Shown in pieces: positions 23,753 through 33,101 of a stretch of 64,000 bases of DNA. Both the position numbers and the translations under genes were made by a program. Location: the NCBI RefSeq assembly GCF_030065545.1, contig NZ_JASJNC010000008.1:1-64000 (forward strand), written 5' to 3'. The DNA is from Marinicella marina (GTDB lineage: Bacteria; Pseudomonadota; Gammaproteobacteria; Xanthomonadales; Marinicellaceae). The notes under the pieces are model-generated. The model was not told where the DNA came from and ran no database searches. It worked only from the letters and a program-made list of their open reading frames with translations. Within the stretch, counting starts at the first letter, position 1. Every line of letters starts with the position of its first letter.

Positions 23753-26206
23753 ATGACCAAAAAATTAAGCTGCTTGTGCTTATTGTTTCTGCTTGCTTCG
23801 TCCTATGAGGTAAAAGCAGAAATCAAGACCCTAAAGCAGTGGATTTTTGACTATAACCATGCGGGTTTTAACCTGTTTTACAGCAGTGACTATTTAAATC
23901 AGAGCACTTTAAATCAGCCACTGAGCATAGAAGAAGCAACGATACCTGCTTTTCGTAGCGCGATCAAAAACCTTAAGTTTGATTTACAAGCGGTTGACGG
24001 TACAACTGAAAATACATACGTCATTAAACCTCAAGCAGACAACAAAACTTCGGTATTCATCATCCATGCCTCAGATGCAGAATCTGACATGGCAATCAGT
24101 GGCTTTGAAGTCGTTGGTAATGAACAAAACCACACAAGCAGTAAAGGCAGCGTTTTCATTACAACCACTCGCCAAACTGATTTTTCGGTGAAAATAAAAG
24201 CCAAAGGTTATTACCCCACAGACATCCAGCTTTTAATCAACCCTAAAAAAACACAGATAATAAACACCCAGCTCACACGACTACCTTTGAGGCTCTCTGA
24301 CATAAGGGTGTCTACCAGTTTGGTTAACTTTAATAACCAATCCAACAGCCAAACTTCCTTATCAAGACAAGACTTAGATAACAAATCGACTTTTAACCAT
24401 GACCCGTTAAGGGCTGCTGAACGTTTGGCAGGCACCTCTTCCAATGGCATCAATGGCAAAGTACACACCCGCGGTGGTAATTTAAATGAGGCGCTGGTTT
24501 TACTTGATAACAGGGAATTGAGAAACCCCTACCACTTCAAAGACTTTTTTTCTTTATTTTCAACCATCAATGATACCGTGGTGGATTCAATTGATTTCTA
24601 TAGTGGTGTGTTTCCGGCTGAATTCGGTGGGCGTCTGAGCAGTGTGGTTGACGTTCAAAGTAACCAATGGGCTGATTTACCCAATCATGAGGCTAACATG
24701 GGGTTTTTAAGCAGTTCATATACTTACAGGCATCATAATACTAACAAAGACAGGTATTACATGATGGCATTGAGAACCGGTGGTCAATTAATTGATAAGC
24801 ATTTAATCAAAGATGTACCCATTAATCCAGAGTATGACGATGGCTACTTTAAAACATCTCAAATAATCAATGACCAATGGAGCATGTCGCAACATTTGCT
24901 GCTTTCGCGAGATGAAATAACAATTGACCAAGATGATGAAACTGCTCGGGCTGATTACCATGACCAGAATCTCTGGCTTCAGTGGCAGTATGATGACTTG
25001 CGGAATCATCTAATCAATTTTCAAGCCTATGCCAGTCGCCGACATGATCGTCGCTTAGGTAGCTTAAATGACACCAACACAGAAGCGTTCGTGGATGATG
25101 ACATAGAGAGTACTTTTCAAGGTTTAAAATTCACCCACCAATGGCTTATCAGTCACAGCATCGTCTTTGATTACGGCGTTGATATAACAGCTGAGGAAAC
25201 TCAAATTTCATCGTTCAGAAACATCAAACATGACAGTGATCTGGTCAACTTATTGGGCTTAAATGCTGAAGTCATTCAGTCGTTTCAATTTGAAGAACAT
25301 GGTGTTGCCATCAAAAGTCATGCCAATGCCAGGTATCAAGCCAATGATAACTGGGTCATTGATTTGGGCGTGCATTATTTGAACCAAGAATGGGTCAGTG
25401 GTGGTGACTTGAGCCCTCGATTAAACATAGCTTATTTTCCTACCAGCCACACATCATGGCACGTTGGTCTGGGTCGTCACCAACAAGCACAACACATTGA
25501 TGAACTGCTATTGGAAGACGCACAACCTCAGTATTTTCAACCAGCATCAGCCGACTTAGCAGTTTTTGAATTCAATCATCGATTCGCAAATCAGTGGCAA
25601 TTCCTCAGTGAAATATATTATAAGAAATACAGCCAAACACACCCCTACTATGAAAATTTATTCAATGAACTTCATGTGTTACCAGATTTGTTTTATGACC
25701 GCATAAGACTCAACCCTGATGATGCCAAGGCTGCTGGGATTGAATTAACTTTGCAAGGAAAATACAGGCAATTAGAATGGTCATCGAGTTATGCCTACGG
25801 TGATGTGAAAGATCAATTTGAATCAAATCAAGTACCCAGAAGTTGGAATCAAAAAAATGCATTTAAATTCTATCTGGGTTTACCCATCAATCAATGGCGC
25901 CTGGATCTCAATGCAGATTATCATAATGGCTGGCCAACCACAATTGTCACTCAATCTGGTAACCAACTCATCATTGGCGAGCGCAACCAAGTCACTTTTG
26001 AAGACTTTTTTCAAATCAGTTTAAAACTCAACAAGACTTGGCAGTCAGATCTTGGCATGTGGAAATTTGAGTTACAACTTACCAATGCATTAAATACCAA
26101 AAACCCATGTTGTCGGGATTATTTTATTGAGACAGGTTCATTAACAGTTGAGGAAAAATATGGATTGCCAATTGTCCCTAACATGAGACTTGGACTTAGC
26201 TGGTGA
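23753..26206 (+). CDS. TonB-dependent receptor with N-terminal signalling-type domain
   Basis: This 817-residue outer-membrane receptor has a signal peptide of 22 residues. An STN-like domain follows (about 25-100; LKQWIFDYNHAGFNLFYSSD). A carboxypeptidase-regulatory-like beta domain lies at about 105-180. The plug contains GGNLNEALVLLDNRELRNPYHF and PAEFGGRLSSVVDVQ, and a 22-strand barrel ends in RLGLSW with a terminal aromatic. The substrate is unknown. The regulatory-like insert is unusual in iron-siderophore receptors and more common in SusC-like receptors. It is the effector of the preceding sigma/FecR pair. Confidence 0.82.
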   Translation: MTKKLSCLCLLFLLASSYEVKAEIKTLKQWIFDYNHAGFNLFYSSDYLNQSTLNQPLSIEEATIPAFRSAIKNLKFDLQAVDGTTENTYVIKPQADNKTSVFIIHASDAESDMAISGFEVVGNEQNHTSSKGSVFITTTRQTDFSVKIKAKGYYPTDIQLLINPKKTQIINTQLTRLPLRLSDIRVSTSLVNFNNQSNSQTSLSRQDLDNKSTFNHDPLRAAERLAGTSSNGINGKVHTRGGNLNEALVLLDNRELRNPYHFKDFFSLFSTINDTVVDSIDFYSGVFPAEFGGRLSSVVDVQSNQWADLPNHEANMGFLSSSYTYRHHNTNKDRYYMMALRTGGQLIDKHLIKDVPINPEYDDGYFKTSQIINDQWSMSQHLLLSRDEITIDQDDETARADYHDQNLWLQWQYDDLRNHLINFQAYASRRHDRRLGSLNDTNTEAFVDDDIESTFQGLKFTHQWLISHSIVFDYGVDITAEETQISSFRNIKHDSDLVNLLGLNAEVIQSFQFEEHGVAIKSHANARYQANDNWVIDLGVHYLNQEWVSGGDLSPRLNIAYFPTSHTSWHVGLGRHQQAQHIDELLLEDAQPQYFQPASADLAVFEFNHRFANQWQFLSEIYYKKYSQTHPYYENLFNELHVLPDLFYDRIRLNPDDAKAAGIELTLQGKYRQLEWSSSYAYGDVKDQFESNQVPRSWNQKNAFKFYLGLPINQWRLDLNADYHNGWPTTIVTQSGNQLIIGERNQVTFEDFFQISLKLNKTWQSDLGMWKFELQLTNALNTKNPCCRDYFIETGSLTVEEKYGLPIVPNMRLGLSW

Positions 26207-26577
26207 ATATTGTTACTTAAATATTCATCTTAATAAGCCATAACCTTTTAACTCAGAACACTTACGATATAAATAAATCACATTGGACTATTCAAATACG
26301 TTGGTTTAATCGTTCATGCCCAGATTTTAGCTTCAATCTATTCATTGGCAGCCTGTTGAAAAAACAACAAAATTTTGAAGGTAATGGCATTGAGTTTACT
26401 ACTGAAGGTACATGGCTTGGAATACTGCCAGCGGTGCTCGTCTGCCAATAAAGCAGGCAGGCAAATCTGCTGGATGCCGCACTCATTCCAGCTGATTTTT
26501 TGTTCTTTCTTACAGGGGCTTTTTCCAAATTGGGATTTAAGTATACACGGATTAAAATATATGATTTTTAATAGCAG
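26207..26577. other. Interval without an intact gene; possible decayed reading frame
   Basis: No start-to-stop gene is convincing. On the plus strand, one frame from 26221 reads through 26572 with protein-like composition (WTIQIRWFNRSCPDFSFN, then DAALIPADFLFFLTG) but has no ATG and carries one TAA near 26449. It may be a decayed gene or chance. Other short frames in the interval look like noise. Confidence 0.35.
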
Positions 26578-26880
26578 TCATATTTCACCAAAGTCTGAGA
26601 TGGGTGAAACCCAATATTTAAGTTTGAACTGACTGTCCAGTTGTTTAAATGCCGTTAACAGCTCATCCAGCTCATGGGTCTTATGTATGATATCCAGGCG
26701 GTAAAAATTTTTATAACCCTCGACTTGTTCTCTGATGTCATATTTTGCGTGCTTTCGACTGTAACCGAACACTTGGCTCATTGTAAAACCAGTAATTATG
26801 TTTGAATTAAGAACGATATCAACAGCATCGTCTTTAATTGACTTATTAATGATTATGGAAAACAGTTGAAAATCACTCAC
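26578..26880 (-). CDS. DUF3240 family protein
   Basis: This 100-residue cytoplasmic protein resembles DUF3240 proteins, which are repeatedly encoded beside heavy-metal RND pumps. Typical features are the N-terminal hydrophobic strand, ITGFTMSQVFGYSR, REQVEGYKNFYRLDI and the closing KYWVSPISDFG. The fold is thought to be PII/ferredoxin-like, and a regulatory or metal-sensing role is possible but unproven. It starts at GTG 26880, overlapping the end of the pump gene by eight bases, so translation is coupled. Confidence 0.75.
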   Translation of the reverse strand: MSDFQLFSIIINKSIKDDAVDIVLNSNIITGFTMSQVFGYSRKHAKYDIREQVEGYKNFYRLDIIHKTHELDELLTAFKQLDSQFKLKYWVSPISDFGEI

Positions 26881-29800
26881 GCGTTATCCCCTCGAGTTTG
26901 TAATAAAGAATAGGTAATAAATATAAGGTTGCCAGTGTTGAAGTGAATAGCCCACCGATAACTACAATAGCAAGCGGCTTTTGAATCTCAGCGCCAGGTC
27001 CTGATGCTGCCACCAAAGGCATTAAGCCAAACATGGCTGTGGTGGCTGTCATTAATATGGGACGTAACCTGTCCCCTGCTGCATTCGATATTAACCGAGT
27101 TAAATTCAGGCTTTTGTATTTAACAGATTCGAAATGAGAAAGCATAACCACACCATTGAGGACAGATACCCCAATCAATGCAATGAATCCAATGGATGCT
27201 GGAACTGATACATATTCTCCACTGAAAAATAAGCCAAAAACACCACCCATCAGCGCAAAAGGTATATTGACAATGATCAAACTGGATTTGGCCAAAGATT
27301 TAAAGGTGGTAAATAAAATTAAAACAATTAAAAACAAAACCAAAGGAATGACGGTCATCAAGTTTCTTGTGGCTCTGATTTGATTTTCAAACTCTCCACC
27401 GAATTCAATGTAGTAACCACTTGGAAGTGACACATCATTGGCTATGTTTTTCTGTAACTCCTCAACAAAACCCACCATGTCACGTCCAACCACATTGCTC
27501 GCAACCACAGCAAAACGTTCGGCATCTTCTCGCTCAATAACAGCCGGCCCCTGAGACAATGAAACCTCCGCAACATCAGATAATTTTAAAGTTGTGTTGT
27601 CGGGCATTTGTAATGGTATTTGTTTTAGACCTTCGATGGATGATATGCCACCGTTTTTTGCTATGCCCGAAAACATAAAGGGGGTTTTAACTTTGCCGTT
27701 AATGACTTCTGCCGCTTTAAAACCATTCACTTGAATATTTAAATAGTGAGATAGCTCTGAGACACTCAAGTTAAACTCACTGGCTAACTCAGGCTTTAAT
27801 TTGACGTTAAGAAAATCACCACCTTCAATTAAAGTGGTTTGAACATCTTGGCTGCCTTGGGTGATTTTAACAACGTCAGCTATGTTTTGTGCTAACTCAG
27901 CCAGGAGGTTAACGTCTGACCCAAAAACTTTTGCGGTAACTGCTCCTGATGATCCTGTGAGCATTTCTGATACGCGCATTTGGATGGGTTGTGTGAAACC
28001 GAAATTAATTCCCGGGTATTGAATCAGTATTTCACGGATTTTATCTTCAATTTCTTGTTTTGAAGAAACTTGCCATTCAGCTTTTGGTCGCAGCTCCATA
28101 AACACATCAGTTTCATTTAAACTCATGGGATCTAACCCCAGTTCATCCGAGCCAACCCTTGCAACAATTTGTTTTATTTCGGACACATTGGATAACAAAG
28201 CTGTTTCAATTTGTTGGTCTAATTTCACCGATTCCTCAAGTGAAATTGTTGGTGATTTTTCCAGTTGTACAATGATATCGCCCTCATCAAGCACTGGCAT
28301 AAATGTTTTACCTAAGAACATATAAACCAAACCACTTAGAACCAATAAAATGATAAAGATGATTATCGGAATCATTGGGGCTGCCAATGTATTTTCGAGC
28401 GTTTTTGCATAAGACGATTGCAAACGCAGTAAATATTTTGGTGTGTTAGCAACCCTATTCTTGATAATTAATGAAGCAAGCACCGGTATGACCGTCAGTG
28501 AAATAACCAATGCAGCGCACATAGCAAATACGATGGTTACTGCCACCGGTGAAAATAACTTCCCCTCCAGCCCAGTTAAACTCAATAAAGGTACGAAAAC
28601 CATAATAACGATGATGGTTCCAGAAAAAACCGGTGCTGCAATCGACTTAGTGGCTCTGTACATCAGGTGTAATCGAGGTAAGTTGGCGTTTTTGCTCAAT
28701 TGGGAAACGATGTTTTCTACTACCACCACAGAAGAGTCAACAATCATACCTATGGCTATAACCAAACCACCTAGGCTCATTAAATTTGCCGATAAACCAA
28801 ATTGATACATCAGGAAAAAGGTAATAAGCACAGCAATAGGTATTGAAGTTGAGACCACCAATGCAGCACGCATGTTGCCTAGAAATATGGTCAGTAAAAC
28901 TATCACCAAAATGATGGCTTGAAACAATGCATTGGTAATCGTGCCAACCGCAGTTTCAATCAGATTTTTCCGGTTGTAAAAAACATTTAATTGGGTCTGC
29001 TCGGGTAAGGTCATTTCTATTTGTCTGAGCTTTTCTTGAACAGCATCAATGACTGAAGATGTATTGGCGTTTTTCAGTGTTACCACGAGTGCTTGAGCGG
29101 TTTCTTCGCCATCCTTTGTCACTGCTCCATACCTGACTAAGCTGTTGTATGAGATTTCGCCCAAATCCTTAAGGCGGTATATGGCTCCTGAGTCATTCTT
29201 GATTACTGTAGCGGCAACATCTTCAATGGATTGGTAGCGTCCCTCAGTTCGTATGATTAATGACTCAACACCCACATCAATGCGACCAACACTGCCGTTT
29301 ATATTGACACTTTTTATGACATTGTGAACTTCATCAATACCAATTTGAGCATGCGCCATGGCGATGTGATCAGGTTCAAATTGAATGGTTTTTGTTTCTC
29401 CACCTAAGATATTAACGTCTGCCACCCCTGCCACGGTTCTCAGTAAAGGACGTATTTGCCAATCCAAGATATGCTTTCTCTCTGTGAGTGAAAGCGAGGG
29501 GTTTTCGATGGTAAACATGAACATTTCGCTCAATGGTGAACTCATTGGTGCCAACCCACCTTCAATACCCAAAGGAAGTTGATCCCATATACTCAACAAC
29601 CGTTCGTTTACTTGTTGTCGGGCCCAATAAATATCAGTTTTGTTAATGAAGTCTATGGTAATGGAGGTAATGGCATACTTGGTGGTTGAGCGCAAAATGT
29701 CCTTATTAGGGATGCCTAACAGTTCAGTTTCAATAACACTGGTGATTTGAGACTCAATTTCCTCTGCTGTCATGCCTGGCGCTTTGATAATGACATTAAC

Positions 29801-29938
29801 TTGTGTGGTAGAGATATCAGGAAAAGCATCAATAGGTATTTGTTTCCAAGCATAAAAGCCCAGAACAAGAAAAACCCCAAGAATGACTGAAAGAAAAAGT
29901 CGTTGTGTCAGTGAAAATTGAATGACTTTATCTAACAT
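26873..29938 (-). CDS. Heavy-metal RND efflux pump, CusA/CzcA family
   Basis: This 1021-residue pump is the normal length, with the RND duplicated layout. Helix IV reads GLVIAIGMIVDSSVVVVENI, keeping one aspartate (D401) and one glutamate (E408) but lacking the first acidic residue of the CzcA site. It is therefore not of the Zn/Co/Cd subgroup and may handle another metal; the exact substrate cannot be read. A strong GGAGGTG site precedes ATG 29938, inside the end of the adaptor gene. Order in the operon is outer-membrane factor, adaptor, pump, DUF3240. Confidence 0.88.
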   Translation of the reverse strand: MLDKVIQFSLTQRLFLSVILGVFLVLGFYAWKQIPIDAFPDISTTQVNVIIKAPGMTAEEIESQITSVIETELLGIPNKDILRSTTKYAITSITIDFINKTDIYWARQQVNERLLSIWDQLPLGIEGGLAPMSSPLSEMFMFTIENPSLSLTERKHILDWQIRPLLRTVAGVADVNILGGETKTIQFEPDHIAMAHAQIGIDEVHNVIKSVNINGSVGRIDVGVESLIIRTEGRYQSIEDVAATVIKNDSGAIYRLKDLGEISYNSLVRYGAVTKDGEETAQALVVTLKNANTSSVIDAVQEKLRQIEMTLPEQTQLNVFYNRKNLIETAVGTITNALFQAIILVIVLLTIFLGNMRAALVVSTSIPIAVLITFFLMYQFGLSANLMSLGGLVIAIGMIVDSSVVVVENIVSQLSKNANLPRLHLMYRATKSIAAPVFSGTIIVIMVFVPLLSLTGLEGKLFSPVAVTIVFAMCAALVISLTVIPVLASLIIKNRVANTPKYLLRLQSSYAKTLENTLAAPMIPIIIFIILLVLSGLVYMFLGKTFMPVLDEGDIIVQLEKSPTISLEESVKLDQQIETALLSNVSEIKQIVARVGSDELGLDPMSLNETDVFMELRPKAEWQVSSKQEIEDKIREILIQYPGINFGFTQPIQMRVSEMLTGSSGAVTAKVFGSDVNLLAELAQNIADVVKITQGSQDVQTTLIEGGDFLNVKLKPELASEFNLSVSELSHYLNIQVNGFKAAEVINGKVKTPFMFSGIAKNGGISSIEGLKQIPLQMPDNTTLKLSDVAEVSLSQGPAVIEREDAERFAVVASNVVGRDMVGFVEELQKNIANDVSLPSGYYIEFGGEFENQIRATRNLMTVIPLVLFLIVLILFTTFKSLAKSSLIIVNIPFALMGGVFGLFFSGEYVSVPASIGFIALIGVSVLNGVVMLSHFESVKYKSLNLTRLISNAAGDRLRPILMTATTAMFGLMPLVAASGPGAEIQKPLAIVVIGGLFTSTLATLYLLPILYYKLEGITRE

Positions 29939-30961
29939 CTATTCACCTCCAAGGCCCATCAAAACACCTTGAACAGCTGCCACAGAAGTAAAAAGCACTC
30001 GACTGTTATCAAGAGTACTGGTCGACGTAACGATGTAATAATTTGCTTCAGCACCTTTTATTGTAATGGGTGTAACTATCAGCTCCTCTGCTTTTTTCAC
30101 CAGGATATAAGTGGCTCTTTTGATTGAAAGTACACTGGATTTTGGAACTTGATAGGCTGCAACAGTTTGGTACGGGGTCACTCTGAGAATTTGACCATAT
30201 TTAAGTTCACAATCATCAGCCAAAGGTTTGCTCCAAACCTCTTGAAAGTATCCCATGGATGTTTGGCTGACAACATCAATTTCGATATGACAACCACCAG
30301 CCTCAAAGTAGATTAATTGTTCAGCTTCAGCTGAACCAATATAAGCCCGCAAACGAACAGATGCTTTGGGCAGAATTTGCCCCAAGTCTGATTCATCAGC
30401 AAGTTTATTGACTGGTTCAGAATTGAGATAGTAACCATCAATTGGGGCCTTAATAAGAATGACGTCAACGTCAGGTGATGAATGGATAAGCTCACTGAAA
30501 TGCTGATAATGGCCAAATTCATCTCTGCTTCTGAAATAATTCTCTGATATGACTGCCCATTTATCATTGCTGATACTTTTTTCATTGAACAGTTTTAAAT
30601 TTGAATCGTAGCGTTTCTTGGCTAGGCTGAATAGTGATTTGGCTGAATCATATTTTTCTAAAAAGTGATGAACTTCACTGCCAGACAATTTCAGAATTGC
30701 TGTCCCAGCATCAACAAACTCACCATTATTAACTAATACCTCATGGCTTTGTGGTTTGAATGGCGCAATAAGTTGAAACGCTTCACCACTTTTATGAGAA
30801 ATTTTGGCTTTAACCAAAGGTAAATTTAAGCTACTGACTGTAGAAATTTCTGCATATTCTAATGCCAATTGGCCTAAGTCTTCTGTTTTGATGACTGTAT
30901 CAGCACTCACTGATAGACATAAAAAGGTCAGCGCCAATAACATCATAGTGTTCTTATTCAT
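29939..30961 (-). CDS. RND periplasmic adaptor subunit
   Basis: This 340-residue membrane-fusion protein has a signal peptide (NTMMLLALTFLCLSVSA). Two half-lipoyl/barrel segments flank a short helical hairpin around residues 95-150, with a beta-barrel and membrane-proximal domain afterwards. There is no His-rich metal stretch, unlike the CzcB of the transposon. It overlaps the preceding outer-membrane factor gene by four bases and ends directly before the pump gene, as expected for a tripartite efflux operon. Confidence 0.82.
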   Translation of the reverse strand: MNKNTMMLLALTFLCLSVSADTVIKTEDLGQLALEYAEISTVSSLNLPLVKAKISHKSGEAFQLIAPFKPQSHEVLVNNGEFVDAGTAILKLSGSEVHHFLEKYDSAKSLFSLAKKRYDSNLKLFNEKSISNDKWAVISENYFRSRDEFGHYQHFSELIHSSPDVDVILIKAPIDGYYLNSEPVNKLADESDLGQILPKASVRLRAYIGSAEAEQLIYFEAGGCHIEIDVVSQTSMGYFQEVWSKPLADDCELKYGQILRVTPYQTVAAYQVPKSSVLSIKRATYILVKKAEELIVTPITIKGAEANYYIVTSTSTLDNSRVLFTSVAAVQGVLMGLGGE

Positions 30962-32229
30962 AAAGGGACTCCAGCCAATTGGTTTTGTCTTGATATGTTT
31001 TGTTTGAGGTATATTTCATTTAATTCAACTTGTTGTGTTAAGCCAATCAGTTCAGCCATACGCAGGTAATAGAGATCTTGGTTCATTTCATTGGTATTTT
31101 TTAGGCGTTCTAGCATGGAGAATATCTGCTCGGTTTTTTCTGACTGTTGCTGCAAAAGACTATGCTTACTCATCAGGAATGACTGCTCATTCTTCAACTT
31201 TATCAATTCAAGTGAAAAAATGCGTTTAAAGTTCATCAGCTGGACTGATAACTCATTTTGCTCTTGTAACCATGAGGCTCGTTCGGCTTGCGATTTATGC
31301 TTGCCAGAACCCAAAGGTAACTCAAAAGCCACGCCATATTGTCTGTCGTTGAAATCATTGGTTTTTATATCAATGGCACTTAACGAGACGTTAATCGGCT
31401 GATTGGCTTTACCGGTCAGTTCGTATAACAATGAAGATTGCTCAAGAGCCAACTGTAATTGCAAGACAGATGGATGTTCGTTCAGGTTTGAATCGTTAGT
31501 GGTGGTGAAAATCTCTTCATGAAACCCATCAGGAATAACTTTTACGCCGGTAATTTGCTGGAATTGCTTGAGCCTCAAGTCAACCTCTTGGTCTAAATCA
31601 ATGATCATCAGTTTTACTTGAATCACCTGACTCTCAACACTCAATAAACTTAAATGCGCCCCTCCGGAACTTAATAATTTGCTCAACAATGCCTTTTGTT
31701 TATTCAGCCACGTCAGTTTCTGGTGTTCAATCGCTCTTTTTTTATGAGCTATTTGATATTGCCATACGATCTCGCGAATCAAACCTGAGACAAATAATCG
31801 CTTTTGTAGATGATTGGCGGACTCATAAAGTTTTTGAACATTAATTAACTGCTCATCCAATTTTTTTCGTGTTGGTGACTTAAATGGCAAATTAATACTC
31901 AACTCATACTCATCTGAACCCAGATTTTCTGTGCTGCTTAACACAGAAAATTGTGTTGTTGGTAATCCAACTAACCAGTCTGAGACCACATTCAAATCTG
32001 TTTCGCTGTTGAATCTGTTGTCGTCCAAACGCGCTAAGCTTTGAGTGATTAATTTTTCAGTAGCTGTTTTATTTGACTGTTTATCACTGCTTAATTCGCT
32101 TGTGCTTATGGTCGTTTTTTGGGTGTTGTTATTTTTAACAATTTTGTCTTCACCAGCCAATATGCCAGAAGGTGATAACATTACAGTTACTGTGATTATG
32201 ATGATTTTTATTTTCATGTTTATTCTCAT
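30958..32229 (-). CDS. TolC-family outer-membrane efflux protein
   Basis: This 423-residue protein has a signal peptide (KIIIITVTVMLSPSGILA), then a low-complexity Thr/Ser/Lys stretch to about residue 60. Two OEP-like repeats with long coiled-coil helices follow. The sequence is divergent from CzcC in the transposon, so the two efflux systems are not recent duplicates. It is the first gene of the second RND operon and starts 41 bp after the YeeE/YedE pair, so it may be read through from the sulfur genes. Confidence 0.78.
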   Translation of the reverse strand: MRINMKIKIIIITVTVMLSPSGILAGEDKIVKNNNTQKTTISTSELSSDKQSNKTATEKLITQSLARLDDNRFNSETDLNVVSDWLVGLPTTQFSVLSSTENLGSDEYELSINLPFKSPTRKKLDEQLINVQKLYESANHLQKRLFVSGLIREIVWQYQIAHKKRAIEHQKLTWLNKQKALLSKLLSSGGAHLSLLSVESQVIQVKLMIIDLDQEVDLRLKQFQQITGVKVIPDGFHEEIFTTTNDSNLNEHPSVLQLQLALEQSSLLYELTGKANQPINVSLSAIDIKTNDFNDRQYGVAFELPLGSGKHKSQAERASWLQEQNELSVQLMNFKRIFSLELIKLKNEQSFLMSKHSLLQQQSEKTEQIFSMLERLKNTNEMNQDLYYLRMAELIGLTQQVELNEIYLKQNISRQNQLAGVPL

Positions 32230-32270
32230 TGATGGTTTACCTTTATTGAAGTGAAACGGAGTTCAATGAA

Positions 32271-32681
32271 TTATTCAGTTGAAAATAATTTAGCTATTTG
32301 AAATCCGCCAATCATGAATAGAATAAAAACAGCTGCATCAATGGAGTTATAACTCAGGTTGGCTAAAGCTGGTCCTGGGCAATAGCCGCTGCTGCCCCAC
32401 CCCAGCCCAAATATCGCTGAACCTACCAGTAACCTTCTGTTAATCAGTGAGTTACTGGGAATTTGGAACTTACTATCGAGAATTGGCTGCTCATTTTTTA
32501 ATATCAGCGGGTAACCAATACCAACGGTAATCACAGCACCCACCATAACGTACAATAAAGTGGGATCCCATTCACCAAACCAGTCCAGAAAACCGATCAC
32601 TTTTTCAGGATTAGTCATCCCTGAAATGATCAAACCTAGTCCAAAAATTAAACCTGTTATGAATGAAACCAATAATTTCAT
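32271..32681 (-). CDS. YeeE/YedE-family membrane protein (PmpB-like half)
   Basis: This 136-residue protein has about four membrane helices and the family motif WGSSGYCPGPALANL, whose cysteine may bind a sulfur species. Two such small proteins together correspond to one full-length YeeE-type transporter for thiosulfate or other sulfur compounds. It overlaps its partner gene by four bases and sits at the end of a sulfide-oxidation operon. Confidence 0.82.
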   Translation of the reverse strand: MKLLVSFITGLIFGLGLIISGMTNPEKVIGFLDWFGEWDPTLLYVMVGAVITVGIGYPLILKNEQPILDSKFQIPSNSLINRRLLVGSAIFGLGWGSSGYCPGPALANLSYNSIDAAVFILFMIGGFQIAKLFSTE

Positions 32682-33100
32682 AAGCTTGCAACCTGATTAA
32701 CAATGAATACAGCCAAAGCACCAAAGGTGATGAATGTCACAGTGGCAGCAATCGACCTGACTGACAGTCTTGCTGTGCCACACACGCCATGGCCGCTGGT
32801 ACAACCATTAGAAAGGTAAGTGCCGATACCAACCAATAAGCCAGATACAGCCAAAATCACCAATGAAAAACCTTCTCGAGCAATCAGTTGAGAAGGAAAA
32901 ATCAGCTTGATAAACAATGAACTGACTATGATGCCAAGAATGAACATCATGCGCCAATACCGCTCATAACCTTGCTCCCAGATTAAACCTTTGAACATGC
33001 CGCTGATACCAGCTATCCTGCCTTTGAATAACATCAACAGCAGTGCTGATAAGCCGATGGTGACCCCACCCAATAATGGGATAATGATTTCATGCAACAT
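32678..33100 (-). CDS. YeeE/YedE-family membrane protein (PmpA-like half)
   Basis: This 140-residue protein has about four membrane helices and the signature SNGCTSGHGVCGTARLSVRS, with two cysteines in the presumed sulfur-handling channel. It forms a pair with the downstream gene. It begins one base before the end of the intergenic junction with the cytochrome gene, consistent with one transcript. Confidence 0.83.
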   Translation of the reverse strand: MLHEIIIPLLGGVTIGLSALLLMLFKGRIAGISGMFKGLIWEQGYERYWRMMFILGIIVSSLFIKLIFPSQLIAREGFSLVILAVSGLLVGIGTYLSNGCTSGHGVCGTARLSVRSIAATVTFITFGALAVFIVNQVASL

Positions 33101-33101
33101 A

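Noticed and set aside
26292..26632. Two short open frames on opposite strands after the receptor gene
   Set aside because: No ribosome-binding site, no family motif, and they overlap each other; the only protein-like frame there lacks a start and has a stop.
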